DNA of 64,000 nt from Lacrimispora amygdalina (GCF_003432035.1 NZ_QOHO01000019.1:1-64000), one strand, 5' to 3'; positions 1 through 8,079 are shown, numbered from the stretch's first letter. The notes: generated from the sequence alone by a model not told the origin. Numbers and translations are program-made.

Positions 1-353
1 CTTCCGTCACGGTTTCCCTGGTAGCCGCCCTGACCCTGCGGTCTGTTGCCCTGGTAACCGCCCTGACCCTGCGGTCTTCCGTCACGGTTTCCCTGATAGC
101 CGCCCTGGCCCTGGGGTCTGCTTCCCTGGTAACCGCCCTGACCCTGCGGTCTTCCGTCGCGGTTTCCCTGATAACTTCCCTGTGGTCTTCCGTCACGGTT
201 GCCCTGGTAACCACCCTGACCCTGCGGTCTTGCTTCACGGTTTCCCTGGTAGCCGCCCTGACCCTGAGGTCTTCCGTCGCGGTTTCCCTGATAACTTCCC
301 TGTGGTCTTTCCTCACGGGTTCCCTGATAGCCGCCCTGAGGTCTTTCTTCACG
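1..353 (-). repeat. In-gene tandem repeats encoding Arg/Gly/Gln-rich units of IF-2
   Basis: The coding strand repeats blocks of 27 to 42 bases that encode [41 protein letters not shown] and shorter variants. At least eight imperfect copies are visible, and the array continues past position 1. Variation is mostly by whole codons, so the reading frame is kept. This pattern is expected from slippage or unequal crossing-over inside a disordered protein segment. Confidence 0.9.
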
Positions 354-743
354 GGTTCCTGCACTGTGCTCTCTCACTGCGCCTTCTGATGTCTGCTCAT
401 TCCCCTGGCGGGTTCTTTGCATGTCATCTCTCTGTCCCATATTCTGGGCAGGTTTCTGGGCAGGTCTTGATGTTCCCTGTCCCTGCGGCTTCATCTGTGC
501 ATTCTGCGGTCTGAATACAGCCGCAATTTTTTTCTTTGGTGCTTCAGAATCATCACTGTTTGCTGCCTCAGGACGTGCAGGTGAAGTTCCCCTGCTGCCT
601 GCCACTTCCTTTTTTACAATTGCTGCCTGTTCATCGGTGATATTTGAAGAGCTTTTTAAATTTATATTATGTTTTTCCAATATGTCCAGTATCTCCTTAC
701 TCGTGTCTTTTCCCAGTTCTTTTGCCAGATCATATACTCTCAT
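1..743 (-). CDS. infB: Translation initiation factor IF-2, N-terminal part (cut by window edge)
   Basis: IF-2 brings initiator tRNA to the 30S subunit. Only the first 247 residues lie in the window; the GTPase core is beyond position 1. The start (ATG at 741-743) follows a perfect GGAGGAAAGC ribosome site and overlaps the end of ylxQ by 14 bases. Residues 1-47 form the small IF2_N-type helical domain ([20 protein letters not shown]). Residues 48-130 are a charged Pro/Gln linker. From about residue 131 the protein becomes repeats of units such as [14 protein letters not shown] that run off the window. Such disordered linkers between the N domain and the G domain are common in Firmicute IF-2, but the regularity here is striking. 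Position at the end of the nusA operon fits the classical gene order. Confidence 0.93.
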   Translation of the reverse strand, partial: MRVYDLAKELGKDTSKEILDILEKHNINLKSSSNITDEQAAIVKKEVAGSRGTSPARPEAANSDDSEAPKKKIAAVFRPQNAQMKPQGQGTSRPAQKPAQNMGQRDDMQRTRQGNEQTSEGAVREHSAGTREERPQGGYQGTREERPQGSYQGNRDGRPQGQGGYQGNREARPQGQGGYQGNRDGRPQGSYQGNRDGRPQGQGGYQGSRPQGQGGYQGNRDGRPQGQGGYQGNRPQGQGGYQGNRDG

Positions 744-1128
744 GCTTTCCTCCATTCTGTGCACATTCATCAGCACATACCGGTAGATGTGAAGGATCAT
801 TCTCACACTGACTACCTGCATTCGTATTCATTAGTTTCCCGATTGCCTTTGCAAACCCATTATCCACGACAGCAAGAGACGCCCTCATCTCCTTACCCAT
901 AGCGTGACCCAGTTCTTCCTTTCCTGCAAAGAAATAAATTGGTACCTTATAGTAAGTACACATATTGGTAAACATCTTCCTTGTATTGTCTGAGGCTTCC
1001 TCAGAAACGATCACTAACGATGCTTTTCCTGCCTTAACGGATTTCTCAGTCATGAACTCTCCGCTCGAGATCTTCCCGGCTTTTGTGGCCAGGCCGATCA
1101 GATTCAGGATCTTCTGTCTGTTATCCAA
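730..1128 (-). CDS. ylxQ: L7Ae-family RNA-binding protein YlxQ
   Basis: This 132-residue protein belongs to the L7Ae/L30e/Gadd45 fold family, which binds kink-turn RNA. The sequence starts [20 protein letters not shown] and carries the typical segment [17 protein letters not shown], followed by [21 protein letters not shown]. The last 30 residues (Asn/Cys/His-rich, ending KHESI) extend past the core domain and overlap the infB ribosome site. It sits between ylxR and infB as in Bacillus and Clostridia, overlapping ylxR by 8 bases and infB by 14, so translation is probably coupled. The exact role of YlxQ in the nusA operon is not settled. Confidence 0.9.
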   Translation of the reverse strand: MDNRQKILNLIGLATKAGKISSGEFMTEKSVKAGKASLVIVSEEASDNTRKMFTNMCTYYKVPIYFFAGKEELGHAMGKEMRASLAVVDNGFAKAIGKLMNTNAGSQCENDPSHLPVCADECAQNGGKHESI

Positions 1129-1390
1129 ACTGCTCCATCTCCCTTTCCAACGCTTCGTAAACTTCTTTTGGAATCGACATTTTAAAGGAACGCTCCAGCC
1201 CCTTACCCTTTACTGCTTTTTTGAAGCATTCCATGGAAGGACATATATAAGCTCCCCGTCCATTCTTACGCCCGGTTCCATCAAGAACAAAGCTGTCTTC
1301 CGAAGTTTTTAAAACACGTATCATCTCTTTTTTATTTTTCATCTCACCGCAGCCGATACACTGTCTGAGCGGTACCTTTTTTGTACTCAC
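1121..1390 (-). CDS. rnpM: YlxR/RnpM (DUF448), RNase P modulator
   Basis: This 89-residue protein is the DUF448 family member always found between nusA and infB. Visible hallmarks are the N-terminal PLRQCIGCGEMKNKKEMIRV, the central GRKNGRGAYICPSMEC, and the conserved basic patch KGLERSFK. In Bacillus subtilis the homologue binds RNA and modulates RNase P. The length and all the conserved motifs are normal. It overlaps ylxQ by 8 bases and lies 34 bases downstream of nusA, so it is part of the same minus-strand operon. Confidence 0.93.
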   Translation of the reverse strand: MSTKKVPLRQCIGCGEMKNKKEMIRVLKTSEDSFVLDGTGRKNGRGAYICPSMECFKKAVKGKGLERSFKMSIPKEVYEALEREMEQFG

Positions 1391-1424
1391 GTCTCCACCA
1401 CATCCTAATTATTATTCCTGATCG

Positions 1425-2570
1425 CTACTCTTCGGACTCTTCTTCCTGATATTCGCTTTGAAACTCTTCTTCATAGTCACTGCTGCTGTTTGCGCTGTCC
1501 TGATATTCAAGACCAAGCTCTTCAAAGAGACCAAGCTCTCTTGCCTGTGTTTCACTCTTGATATCAATCTTGTAACCGGTAAGTCTTGCTGCTAGCCTTG
1601 CATTCTGGCCTTCCTTGCCAATTGCCAGAGACAGCTGGTAATCCGGTACAATCACCTGTGCCTCTTTGGATACTTCATCAGCCACAACGCAGATTACCTT
1701 TGCCGGACTGAGTGCATTCTCAATTAAGTAAGCCGGATTGTCATCCCAGTTGATAATGTCGATTTTTTCTCCCCTTAATTCATTGACGATGGAATTTACC
1801 CTGGCTCCGTTTAAACCAACACATGCACCTACCGGATCAACATTGGTATCGTTGGATTTTACGGCGATCTTGGTTCTGGAACCGGCTTCTCTTGCGATTG
1901 CCTTAATCTCTACTGTTCCGTCCTTTACTTCCGTTACTTCAGACTCAAACAGGCGTTTTACCAGATCCGGGTGTGTTCTTGATACGGAAATTCTCGGTCC
2001 CTTGGGAGTATCCTTCACTTCCAGGACAAAAACCTTGATTCGTTCGGTAGCCTTGAATACTTCTCCCTTGACCATCTCTGTTTCATTTAAAATGGCGTCT
2101 ACCTTGCCTAAGTTGATGCTGACGTTTCTTCCCAGATATCTCTGTACAATACCAGTAACGACTTCCCGTTCCTGACAGTACCAGTCATTAAACAATGATT
2201 TTCTGCCTTCCTCACGGATCTTCTGCAGAATCACGTTCTTAGCATTCTGTGTGGCAATTCTTCCGAACTTTTTCGAGTCTATAGGACAATGGATCACATC
2301 TCCGATATCGTATTTGGGATCTGTCATCTTCGCCTCTGCCAGGCTGATCTGCAGCAGAGGATCTTCAACTGTCTCCACCACTTCTTTTTCTGCGGAAACG
2401 TTAAAATCACAGGTATCACGGTTGATGCTGACTTTAATATTATCCGCTTTCCCAAAGTGGTTCTTGCACGCAGTAAGGAGAGAATTCTCAATTGCTTCCA
2501 ACAGGGTCTCCTTGCTGATACTGTTCTCCTTTTCCAGAATATTCAGTGCTTCTAACAGTTCCTTATTCAT
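1425..2570 (-). CDS. nusA: Transcription termination/antitermination factor NusA
   Basis: NusA binds RNA polymerase and nascent RNA and modulates pausing, termination and antitermination. The 381-residue protein has the N-terminal polymerase-binding domain (about 1-125, MNKELLEALNILEKENSISK), an S1 domain (about 130-200), and two KH domains. KH2 shows IGKEGQNARLAARLTGYKID near residues 318-337. The last 25 residues are very acidic (Ser/Glu/Tyr-rich), as in many Clostridia. It lacks the extra C-terminal acidic repeats of proteobacterial NusA. A GGAGG site lies just upstream. It follows rimP by 29 bases in the same operon. Confidence 0.96.
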   Translation of the reverse strand: MNKELLEALNILEKENSISKETLLEAIENSLLTACKNHFGKADNIKVSINRDTCDFNVSAEKEVVETVEDPLLQISLAEAKMTDPKYDIGDVIHCPIDSKKFGRIATQNAKNVILQKIREEGRKSLFNDWYCQEREVVTGIVQRYLGRNVSINLGKVDAILNETEMVKGEVFKATERIKVFVLEVKDTPKGPRISVSRTHPDLVKRLFESEVTEVKDGTVEIKAIAREAGSRTKIAVKSNDTNVDPVGACVGLNGARVNSIVNELRGEKIDIINWDDNPAYLIENALSPAKVICVVADEVSKEAQVIVPDYQLSLAIGKEGQNARLAARLTGYKIDIKSETQARELGLFEELGLEYQDSANSSSDYEEEFQSEYQEEESEE

Positions 2571-2599
2571 TTTTTTATCCTCCTAATATCTCTTACTGT

Positions 2600-3067
2600 T
2601 TAGAAATCAAATGCCAGCCGGATGAGTGCGATCTCCGGTCGGTTGAGCGTAAGCTCCGTTCCATCTTCCTGGGCAATGGTTACAGTATCCCTGTCATAGG
2701 ATATCAGCGTGCCAGTAAAATCCTTTTGTTTGTTCAAAGGCTTATACAGCTTAATGTCCACATCTTCTCCGATGCTTCTGTCAAAATCCTTATCTTTTTT
2801 TAAGGGTCTGCCAAGTCCCGGGGAACTGACCTCCAGAATGTAGCTGTCTGCAATAAAATCCTTTTCATCCAGCCAGTCTCCCAGCTTTCTGCTTATAATT
2901 TCACAGTCATCAACTGTAATTCCGCCTTTTTTATCAATATAAGCCCGTAAATACCAGTTTCCCGCTTCTTTTACATATTCCACGTCAACCAGTTCAAAAT
3001 CGTTCTCTTTCATAAGGGGCATTAAAAAGCTTTCTGTCTTTGCCTCATACTCTTCTCTTTTAGCCAT
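2600..3067 (-). CDS. rimP: Ribosome maturation factor RimP
   Basis: RimP assists 30S subunit maturation. I choose the ATG at 3065-3067 (MAKREEYEAK), giving 155 residues, because it follows a GGTGGGAAG ribosome site and matches family length. The longer reading to 3130 would translate the leader hairpin. The N-terminal domain contains FELVDVEYVKEAGNWYLRAYIDKKGGITVDDCE. The central LEVSSPGLGRPLKKDKDF is the family signature, and an SH3-like C-terminal domain follows. It is the first gene of the rimP-nusA-ylxR-ylxQ-infB operon. Confidence 0.94.
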   Translation of the reverse strand: MAKREEYEAKTESFLMPLMKENDFELVDVEYVKEAGNWYLRAYIDKKGGITVDDCEIISRKLGDWLDEKDFIADSYILEVSSPGLGRPLKKDKDFDRSIGEDVDIKLYKPLNKQKDFTGTLISYDRDTVTIAQEDGTELTLNRPEIALIRLAFDF

Positions 3068-3097
3068 TTTCTTCCCACCTTTCCAAACAAAATGGAA

Positions 3098-3119
3098 AGA
3101 GTGGACTTGCGCCCACTCT
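3098..3119 (-). promoter_or_regulatory. Leader hairpin with GCAA tetraloop before rimP
   Basis: On the minus strand AGAGTGGGC and GTCCACTCT pair over nine positions (one G-U) around a GCAA loop, a GNRA-type tetraloop. The hairpin lies in the 5' leader of the rimP-nusA operon, 30 bases before the chosen start, and is followed by a short T-rich stretch. It could be a structural leader element bound by an operon product. The stem is seen directly; the function is inferred. Confidence 0.7.
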
Positions 3120-3150
3120 CTATCAGTCAAACATGCTTGTTATCTTGAAT

Positions 3151-3179
3151 AGTATAACACCCTTTTCCTGGCATTGCAA
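3151..3179 (-). promoter_or_regulatory. Sigma-A promoter of the rimP-nusA-infB operon
   Basis: The minus strand carries TTGCAA (3174-3179), a 17-base spacer, and TATACT (3151-3156). A start of transcription near 3143 would place the GCAA hairpin in the 5' leader. Confidence 0.75.
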
Positions 3180-3334
3180 GGGTTTTTTCTCATTTTTTCT
3201 GATATTTCCATCTATTATTTGAATTTCTTAAATTGTTTCTATACCATGAGAGGACAAAGTTTTTCTCACACTCCTTTTTTTTGTACATATTATAACACTA
3301 TATCAGAGTTAATTCTGTCAAATAAGGAGGACCC

Positions 3335-4102
3335 ATGAAACCAAAACTGGAAGTTCGCGGGCTCAGTTACTCCTATCATTCCCTTGAGGGTGAGACACTG
3401 GCCCTTTCTAATATATCATTTACTGCTGACAACGGGGAATTCCTTGCTGTGGTCGGTCCCTCCGGCTGTGGAAAATCAACCCTGTTATCACTTTTATGCG
3501 GACTGCTGATTCCCGATGAGGGAGAGATCTTAATCGACGGCGTGCCGAAGGCCGAATCGGCTGTTAATATAGGTTACATGCTGCAGCGTGACCATCTCTT
3601 TGAATGGCGCACCATAATGGGAAATGCTGAGCTTGGACTGGAAATTCAGAAAAAACGAAACAGCAGTTCCAGAGAAAAGCTTCATAACATGCTTCATACT
3701 TACGGTCTTGGCAGTTTTGAAAATGCAAGACCGTCTGAATTGTCCGGCGGTATGCGCCAGCGTGCTGCTCTGGTCCGCACCCTGGCACTGGAGCCGGACC
3801 TTCTTTTATTAGATGAACCATTCTCCGCTCTGGACTATCAGACCAGACTTTCTGTCTGTGACGATATCAGTTCTATTATAAAAAGCACTCATAAAACCGC
3901 TATCCTGATTACCCATGACCTATCTGAAGCCATCAGTGTGGCGGACAGGGTGATTGTCCTGACAAAGAGACCTGGCAGAATCAAGGCCGTTGTTCCCATC
4001 TCGTTCGGCAGCCAGGACCTCCGGTCTCTGGACCGCAGAAATATGCCGGAATTTTCCGTTTATTTTAATCAGGTATGGAAGGAGCTGCAAAATCATGATT
4101 GA
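3335..4102 (+). CDS. ABC transporter ATP-binding protein, SsuB/TauB/ThiZ type
   Basis: This 255-residue ATPase energises a type I ABC importer. Visible motifs are Walker A GPSGCGKST (about 43-51), the signature LSGGMRQRAALVRTLALEP, Walker B LLLLDEPFSALD, and the switch His in ILITHDLSEA. The family imports nitrate, sulfonates, taurine or pyrimidine-like precursors. The membrane subunit gene overlaps its 3' end by 8 bases. No substrate-binding protein gene is adjacent, so the substrate cannot be named. The start has a strong AAGGAGG site. A divergent intergenic region of about 260 bases separates it from rimP. Confidence 0.88.
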   Translation: MKPKLEVRGLSYSYHSLEGETLALSNISFTADNGEFLAVVGPSGCGKSTLLSLLCGLLIPDEGEILIDGVPKAESAVNIGYMLQRDHLFEWRTIMGNAELGLEIQKKRNSSSREKLHNMLHTYGLGSFENARPSELSGGMRQRAALVRTLALEPDLLLLDEPFSALDYQTRLSVCDDISSIIKSTHKTAILITHDLSEAISVADRVIVLTKRPGRIKAVVPISFGSQDLRSLDRRNMPEFSVYFNQVWKELQNHD

Positions 4103-4892
4103 GACACATCCTACGTTAGCCCAGCAGGCATTTATTGAGAAAGAGAAGATACACCGCCGGAACGTAAGAGTCTGGCGTTTTATGCTGCTGGTCCTGCTGC
4201 TCGCAGTCTGGGAATTATGTGCCAGACTGGGCATTATCAATGACTTTATTTTCAGCTCCCCTTCCAGAGTTACCATCTGCTTTCTTGACATGGTAAAGGA
4301 TAAAAGCATCTTCATGCACATAGGAGTCACCGTCATGGAAACAATGGTCAGCTTTGTACTGGTGGTCCTGTGCGGCTTCCTGATTGCCGTTCTCCTCTGG
4401 TCAAGCCGCAGCATATCGGAAGTTCTGGAGCCGTACCTGGTCATGTTAAACAGTCTTCCCAAATCTGCGCTTGCCCCTATTTTAATCGTATGGCTGGGCA
4501 ATAACATCAAGACGATTATCGTAGCTTCCATCTCTGTCGCTGTATTTGGGTGCATTATGACACTCCATACAGGATTTTCCCAGACAGATCCGGATAAAAT
4601 CAAGCTGATTTATTCACTGGGGGGGAATAAAAAGGATGTGCTCTTAAAGGTGCTGCTTCCAGGATCGGTACCACTGATTATCAGTAATATGAAGGTAAAC
4701 ATCGGGCTTTGTCTGGTCGGGGTGATAATCGGAGAATTTCTGGCGGCGAATAAAGGGCTTGGATATCTGATCATTTATGGAAGCCAGGTGTTTAAGATGG
4801 ACCTGGTGGTGATGAGCATTGTGATCCTTTGTATTGTTTCGGCAATTTTGTATCAGGGGATTACTTTGCTGGAGAAGAAAATTAAGTTTTAA
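4095..4892 (+). CDS. ABC transporter permease, SsuC/TauC type
   Basis: This is the membrane partner of the preceding ATPase. I choose ATG 4095 (MIETHPTLAQQ, 265 residues), which overlaps the ATPase stop by 8 bases, over longer readings inside the ATPase gene. About six hydrophobic segments are visible, starting at VWRFMLLVLLLAVWELCARL. The cytoplasmic EAA loop is recognisable around LIYSLGGNKKDVLLKVLLPG, which contacts the ATPase. Binding-protein-dependent transport is expected, but the binding protein must be encoded elsewhere. A perfect 19-bp terminator follows directly. Confidence 0.87.
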   Translation: MIETHPTLAQQAFIEKEKIHRRNVRVWRFMLLVLLLAVWELCARLGIINDFIFSSPSRVTICFLDMVKDKSIFMHIGVTVMETMVSFVLVVLCGFLIAVLLWSSRSISEVLEPYLVMLNSLPKSALAPILIVWLGNNIKTIIVASISVAVFGCIMTLHTGFSQTDPDKIKLIYSLGGNKKDVLLKVLLPGSVPLIISNMKVNIGLCLVGVIIGEFLAANKGLGYLIIYGSQVFKMDLVVMSIVILCIVSAILYQGITLLEKKIKF

Positions 4893-4904
4893 CTGTTTCA
4901 TCTG

Positions 4905-4957
4905 AAAAAAGGAGTTTTTACAGCATAAAAATCAAATACTGTAAAAACTCCTTTTTT
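4905..4957. terminator. Bidirectional intrinsic terminator
   Basis: A perfect 19-bp stem (AAAAAAGGAGTTTTTACAG against its complement) encloses a 15-base loop and has T tracts on both strands. It separates the rightward ABC genes from the leftward pirin gene. Confidence 0.93.
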
Positions 4958-5015
4958 TCTATCCAGCTGTTTGCGAAGCTGATGCTTTTACCAAACTTAT
5001 TCTGCTGGCTGTATA

Positions 5016-6032
5016 TTACCTTTTTACTACACTTCCATCTGGATAACGGGCAAATCTTCCCATCTTTCTTTCATGAACCGGCTCATCATCCGGCCATGGC
5101 CAGCCTCCAAACTGCGTATTCTGATAATCCTCATATGCCTTTCGTATTTCCTCTTCGGAATTCATAACAAACGGTCCAAATTGCGCAACCGGCTCGTTAA
5201 TCGGTTCTCCTTCCAAGAGTAAAATATAACTGGTTGTATCCCCATTAACCACCGTAATCTGATCTTCTCCCGAAAGCCTGATTCGGGAAGACGGATCAAT
5301 ATTTTTACCATCTATGGTAATGTAACTGTCTCCCTTATAAAAATACAGGTTACGGTTTAAGGTCTTAGAACCTGCAGCGATATGAAACTCTGCCTCAGGC
5401 TCCAGTTCCACAAGCTGGATTCCTACATGATTTTCTTCCCTTGCTGCCCATGAATTTTCCGTTGGCTCCAGGCTCTTTTTGTCTTCATATTTCCCGGCAA
5501 TTAAACGAATGACTGCTGTCTTTCCCTTTTCATTTGTATGTCTGATCACTGGAATTTCTTCTGCCCAGAGCATTTTGTAATCCGGTTCTGTGAATTTACT
5601 CTCTGCCGGTAAATTCAGCCAGATTTGAAATAATTCCAGAGGATTTTCCTTATCCTGATGAACAAGCGGGAACATCTCTACATGCTGGCAGCCTGCACCG
5701 GTAGTCAGCCACTGGACGTCTCCATTTCCATAACGTCCTTCCGCTCCCTTGGAATCAAAGTGGTCAACAATCCCTTCCAGTACAACCGTGACAGTCTCAA
5801 AACCACGGTGAGGGTGAACCGGAAATCCCGGAACTTTTTCTCCATGGTACATACTGAAGCCGTCTTTTCCGGAAAAATCATTTCCCATATTTCTTCCTGC
5901 TAAAGAAACCGCAGGTCCCTGTACCTCATTCCCTGCCGGGAATTGATCTTTGTGATGCATACATGCCAGAAACGGACTGTCCATTCCCCATTGAAATCCT
6001 ATTTTTTCAATTGCCTTTATCTTTTTACTCAT
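5016..6032 (-). CDS. Pirin family protein
   Basis: Pirins are bicupin metal proteins; some act as quercetinases, others as redox-linked regulators. The 338-residue sequence contains HPHRGFETVTVVLEG and the paired metal-site region of pirins (WLTTGAGCQHVEM). The C-terminal cupin domain includes EGEPINEPVAQFGPFVMNS. I choose ATG 6032 because AAGGAG lies 8 bases upstream; the GTG at 6041 is too close to that site. The start overlaps marR by 8 bases, so the two genes are translationally coupled. This suggests MarR controls pirin in response to a small aromatic or oxidant signal. Confidence 0.9.
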   Translation of the reverse strand: MSKKIKAIEKIGFQWGMDSPFLACMHHKDQFPAGNEVQGPAVSLAGRNMGNDFSGKDGFSMYHGEKVPGFPVHPHRGFETVTVVLEGIVDHFDSKGAEGRYGNGDVQWLTTGAGCQHVEMFPLVHQDKENPLELFQIWLNLPAESKFTEPDYKMLWAEEIPVIRHTNEKGKTAVIRLIAGKYEDKKSLEPTENSWAAREENHVGIQLVELEPEAEFHIAAGSKTLNRNLYFYKGDSYITIDGKNIDPSSRIRLSGEDQITVVNGDTTSYILLLEGEPINEPVAQFGPFVMNSEEEIRKAYEDYQNTQFGGWPWPDDEPVHERKMGRFARYPDGSVVKR

Positions 6033-6486
6033 TTGATTCACTCCTTGTGTTTATTTTTTTCAACAGATGCACAAGCATTTCCTTTTCCTCTTGATTCAGT
6101 CCGGTAAAACACTCTGCTAAATCTTCCACATGCCTGGGGAAGATCTCTTCGATTTTTTTTCTCCCCTTTTGCGTGATTGCAATAATACAGGACCTTTTAT
6201 CGTTTGGATTCGGATGTCTTACTATCATGGCATCTTTTTCTAAGTTATTAATTACCACCGTCATATTCCCGGAGGTAGAAAGAATACTGTCGATGATCTC
6301 GTTAATTGTTAAATCCCCTTTGTGGTACAATGCCTCCAGCACAGCAAATTGCGCCGATGTAAGGCCGCCCTGGCTAAAGATGGCACCCGCTCTTCTGTGA
6401 AGTGCCTGGGTTGTTCTGCTAAGTCCAATGAATGCTTTTAAATTGCTATCATTTTCTTTTCCATAAGATATTGTGTTCTTTTTCAT
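6025..6486 (-). CDS. MarR-family transcriptional regulator
   Basis: This 153-residue winged-helix repressor matches MarR length. The DNA-binding region is ALYHKGDLTINEIIDSILST followed by GNMTVVINNLEKDAMIVRHPNPNDKRSCII, whose wing motif (PNDKRS) is diagnostic. It is the first gene of a two-gene operon with pirin. A perfect 20-bp palindrome sits between the -35 and -10 boxes of its own promoter, so autorepression is very likely. The inducer cannot be deduced from the sequence. Confidence 0.93.
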   Translation of the reverse strand: MKKNTISYGKENDSNLKAFIGLSRTTQALHRRAGAIFSQGGLTSAQFAVLEALYHKGDLTINEIIDSILSTSGNMTVVINNLEKDAMIVRHPNPNDKRSCIIAITQKGRKKIEEIFPRHVEDLAECFTGLNQEEKEMLVHLLKKINTRSESNE

Positions 6487-6492
6487 AATTTT

Positions 6493-6521
6493 AATATATC
6501 ACTAATTAGTGATATTGTCAA
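6493..6521 (-). promoter_or_regulatory. marR-pirin promoter with internal MarR operator
   Basis: The minus strand reads TTGACA (6516-6521), a 17-base spacer, then TATATT (6493-6498). The perfect palindrome ATATCACTAATTAGTGATAT (6496-6515) fills the spacer and touches the -10 box. This layout would let bound MarR exclude RNA polymerase. Confidence 0.88.
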
Positions 6522-6550
6522 CTTTGATCCGCATCATTGAGTGGGTATTA

Positions 6551-6567
6551 AATACAAGACTTGTATT
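6551..6567. promoter_or_regulatory. Palindrome upstream of the MATE promoter
   Basis: AATACAAG-A-CTTGTATT is a perfect 8+1+8 inverted repeat. It lies 51 bases upstream of the -35 box of the MATE gene and 30 bases from the marR -35 box. It could be an operator for an unlinked regulator. Confidence 0.45.
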
Positions 6568-6618
6568 ATATATTGTATCAGGGAATATTTTTAATAGAAA
6601 AAAAGTATTAGTTTTAGT

Positions 6619-6647
6619 TTGACTTTCCATTTCCTCAAGAGTATATT
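6619..6647 (+). promoter_or_regulatory. Sigma-A promoter of the MATE gene
   Basis: TTGACT (6619-6624), a 17-base spacer and TATATT (6642-6647) precede the MATE start by 61 bases. No other strong promoter was seen in this 222-base divergent region. Confidence 0.75.
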
Positions 6648-6708
6648 TTAAATTTGTACGGTACTGACCGAAACTCTACCGCAAATCTACTAAATCAGGT
6701 GAACCGAC

Positions 6709-8070
6709 ATGAAGTCAAACTTTTTAAAGCAAAGCACCGAGCAGCGGCGTGATTTAATTCTTAATGGCTCCGTCTTTGCAACCATATTATTTCTTTCCGT
6801 TCCCACCCTTATGATGGGACTCATCCAATCCGCCATACCAGTCATTGATGGCCTGTTTCTTAACAACCTTGTAGGTACTAATGCGGCAAGCGCCGTCACT
6901 TACTGCACCCCCATTGTAAACATGGTTTCTGCCCTGGCACAGGGCGTGAGTGTGGCTGGAATGGCCATTATCGGCCAGTCCAATGGAAACGGGGATTTTA
7001 AAAACAGCCGGAAAATTTCCACTCAAATCATCGTTTTTACTTTTTTATTGGGCTTTCTCCTTGCACCGATCCTGATTGCCCTTGCCTTTCCCATATCCGC
7101 CCATGTAAATAAAGATATTTCCCGCAATGTTTTTATCTATCTTGCATTGAACGCCTGTGTGACACCCTTTTCCTTCATGGAATCTATTTATAATTCCATA
7201 AAGAATGCCAACGGCAAGCCAGAAGATACGTTTGTCCGGATGGTGATCATGCTGATTCTAAAAATTGTTTTTAATGCCGTCTTTATTGCAGTATTCCGCT
7301 GGGGTCTTGTCGGCTCTGTCATGGCCTCCCTGGCATCCAACTTTTTAATTACGGGATGGATGTATTATGAATTATTCATCAAAAAAACAGGTGAACGCTT
7401 TGTTCTGACCGGCTTCCGATTTGACTGGACCATCATTCGCACCTTACTGCGGATCGGTTTTCCTGCCATGCTTTCCAGCCTGATGCTCAACTTAGGTTTC
7501 TTCCTGATCAACAATGAAGTGGAAAAATACGGGGCTGTTGTTTTAAACGGACAGGGAATTGCCAATAACATTACATCCATATGCTTTATACTCCCCTCTT
7601 CCTTCGGTTCCGCAGTCACCACCATGGTCAGCATGAATATCGGAGCGAAACAGCCGGAGAAGGCAAAAAAAGCCTGTCTGGATGGATGTGTCATTAGTGC
7701 CATTACTGCTGCTCTTTTAATCGCTCTGGTGGTACCTTTGTCATCAAAACTTACGGTGCTGTTTACCAGAGATGCCTCCGTCCTCGCCGTGGCAAACCAG
7801 GCGCTTCATATTTATACTTATTCCGTAATCGGCTTCGGTATCTGTATGGTTCAGCAGGGAGCCTTTATCGGTCTTGGAAAGACTCGGATTACGCTCTTCA
7901 TCAGCCTGCTGCGGGTATGGCTTCTGCGATACATATTTATATTGGCAACCGAACATTTTCTCAGCTTTTATTCGGTATTCTGGGGAAACCTGTTTTCCAA
8001 TTACATGGCTGCCCTCATTACCACCATCCTGATTTTGAGGGTAAAATGGGTTTCCGACATAAACTACTGA
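6709..8070 (+). CDS. MATE family efflux transporter
   Basis: This 453-residue membrane protein has the twelve hydrophobic segments and two-halved layout of MATE exporters, which expel cationic drugs or metabolites using a sodium or proton gradient. Family cues include the N-terminal VPTLMMGLIQSAIPVIDGLF and the motif around QGVSVAGMAIIGQ. The mid-protein repeat shows RIGFPAMLSSLMLNLGFF. The DinF-like branch is likely. An AGGTGA ribosome site precedes the ATG. It is a single-gene unit with its own promoter and a terminator just downstream. The substrate is unknown. Confidence 0.9.
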   Translation: MKSNFLKQSTEQRRDLILNGSVFATILFLSVPTLMMGLIQSAIPVIDGLFLNNLVGTNAASAVTYCTPIVNMVSALAQGVSVAGMAIIGQSNGNGDFKNSRKISTQIIVFTFLLGFLLAPILIALAFPISAHVNKDISRNVFIYLALNACVTPFSFMESIYNSIKNANGKPEDTFVRMVIMLILKIVFNAVFIAVFRWGLVGSVMASLASNFLITGWMYYELFIKKTGERFVLTGFRFDWTIIRTLLRIGFPAMLSSLMLNLGFFLINNEVEKYGAVVLNGQGIANNITSICFILPSSFGSAVTTMVSMNIGAKQPEKAKKACLDGCVISAITAALLIALVVPLSSKLTVLFTRDASVLAVANQALHIYTYSVIGFGICMVQQGAFIGLGKTRITLFISLLRVWLLRYIFILATEHFLSFYSVFWGNLFSNYMAALITTILILRVKWVSDINY

Positions 8071-8079
8071 CAATCTGAC

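Noticed and set aside
1-353. Regular repeats that could suggest a CRISPR array
   Set aside because: The repeats are contiguous, degenerate and keep one reading frame with no unique spacers; they encode IF-2.
182-786. Rightward open frames across the start of the window
   Set aside because: They are the complementary strand of the infB repeat and linker. Repeat composition keeps frames open; no ribosome site or family match is seen.
3240-3275. Possible hairpin TGAGA/TCTCA upstream of the ABC ATPase, considered as a riboswitch
   Set aside because: Only five pairs, no conserved riboswitch core, and no expression platform visible.
3990-4094. Longer N terminus for the ABC permease
   Set aside because: The extra 35 residues lie inside the ATPase gene and lack a ribosome site; ATG 4095 fits the overlap and family start.
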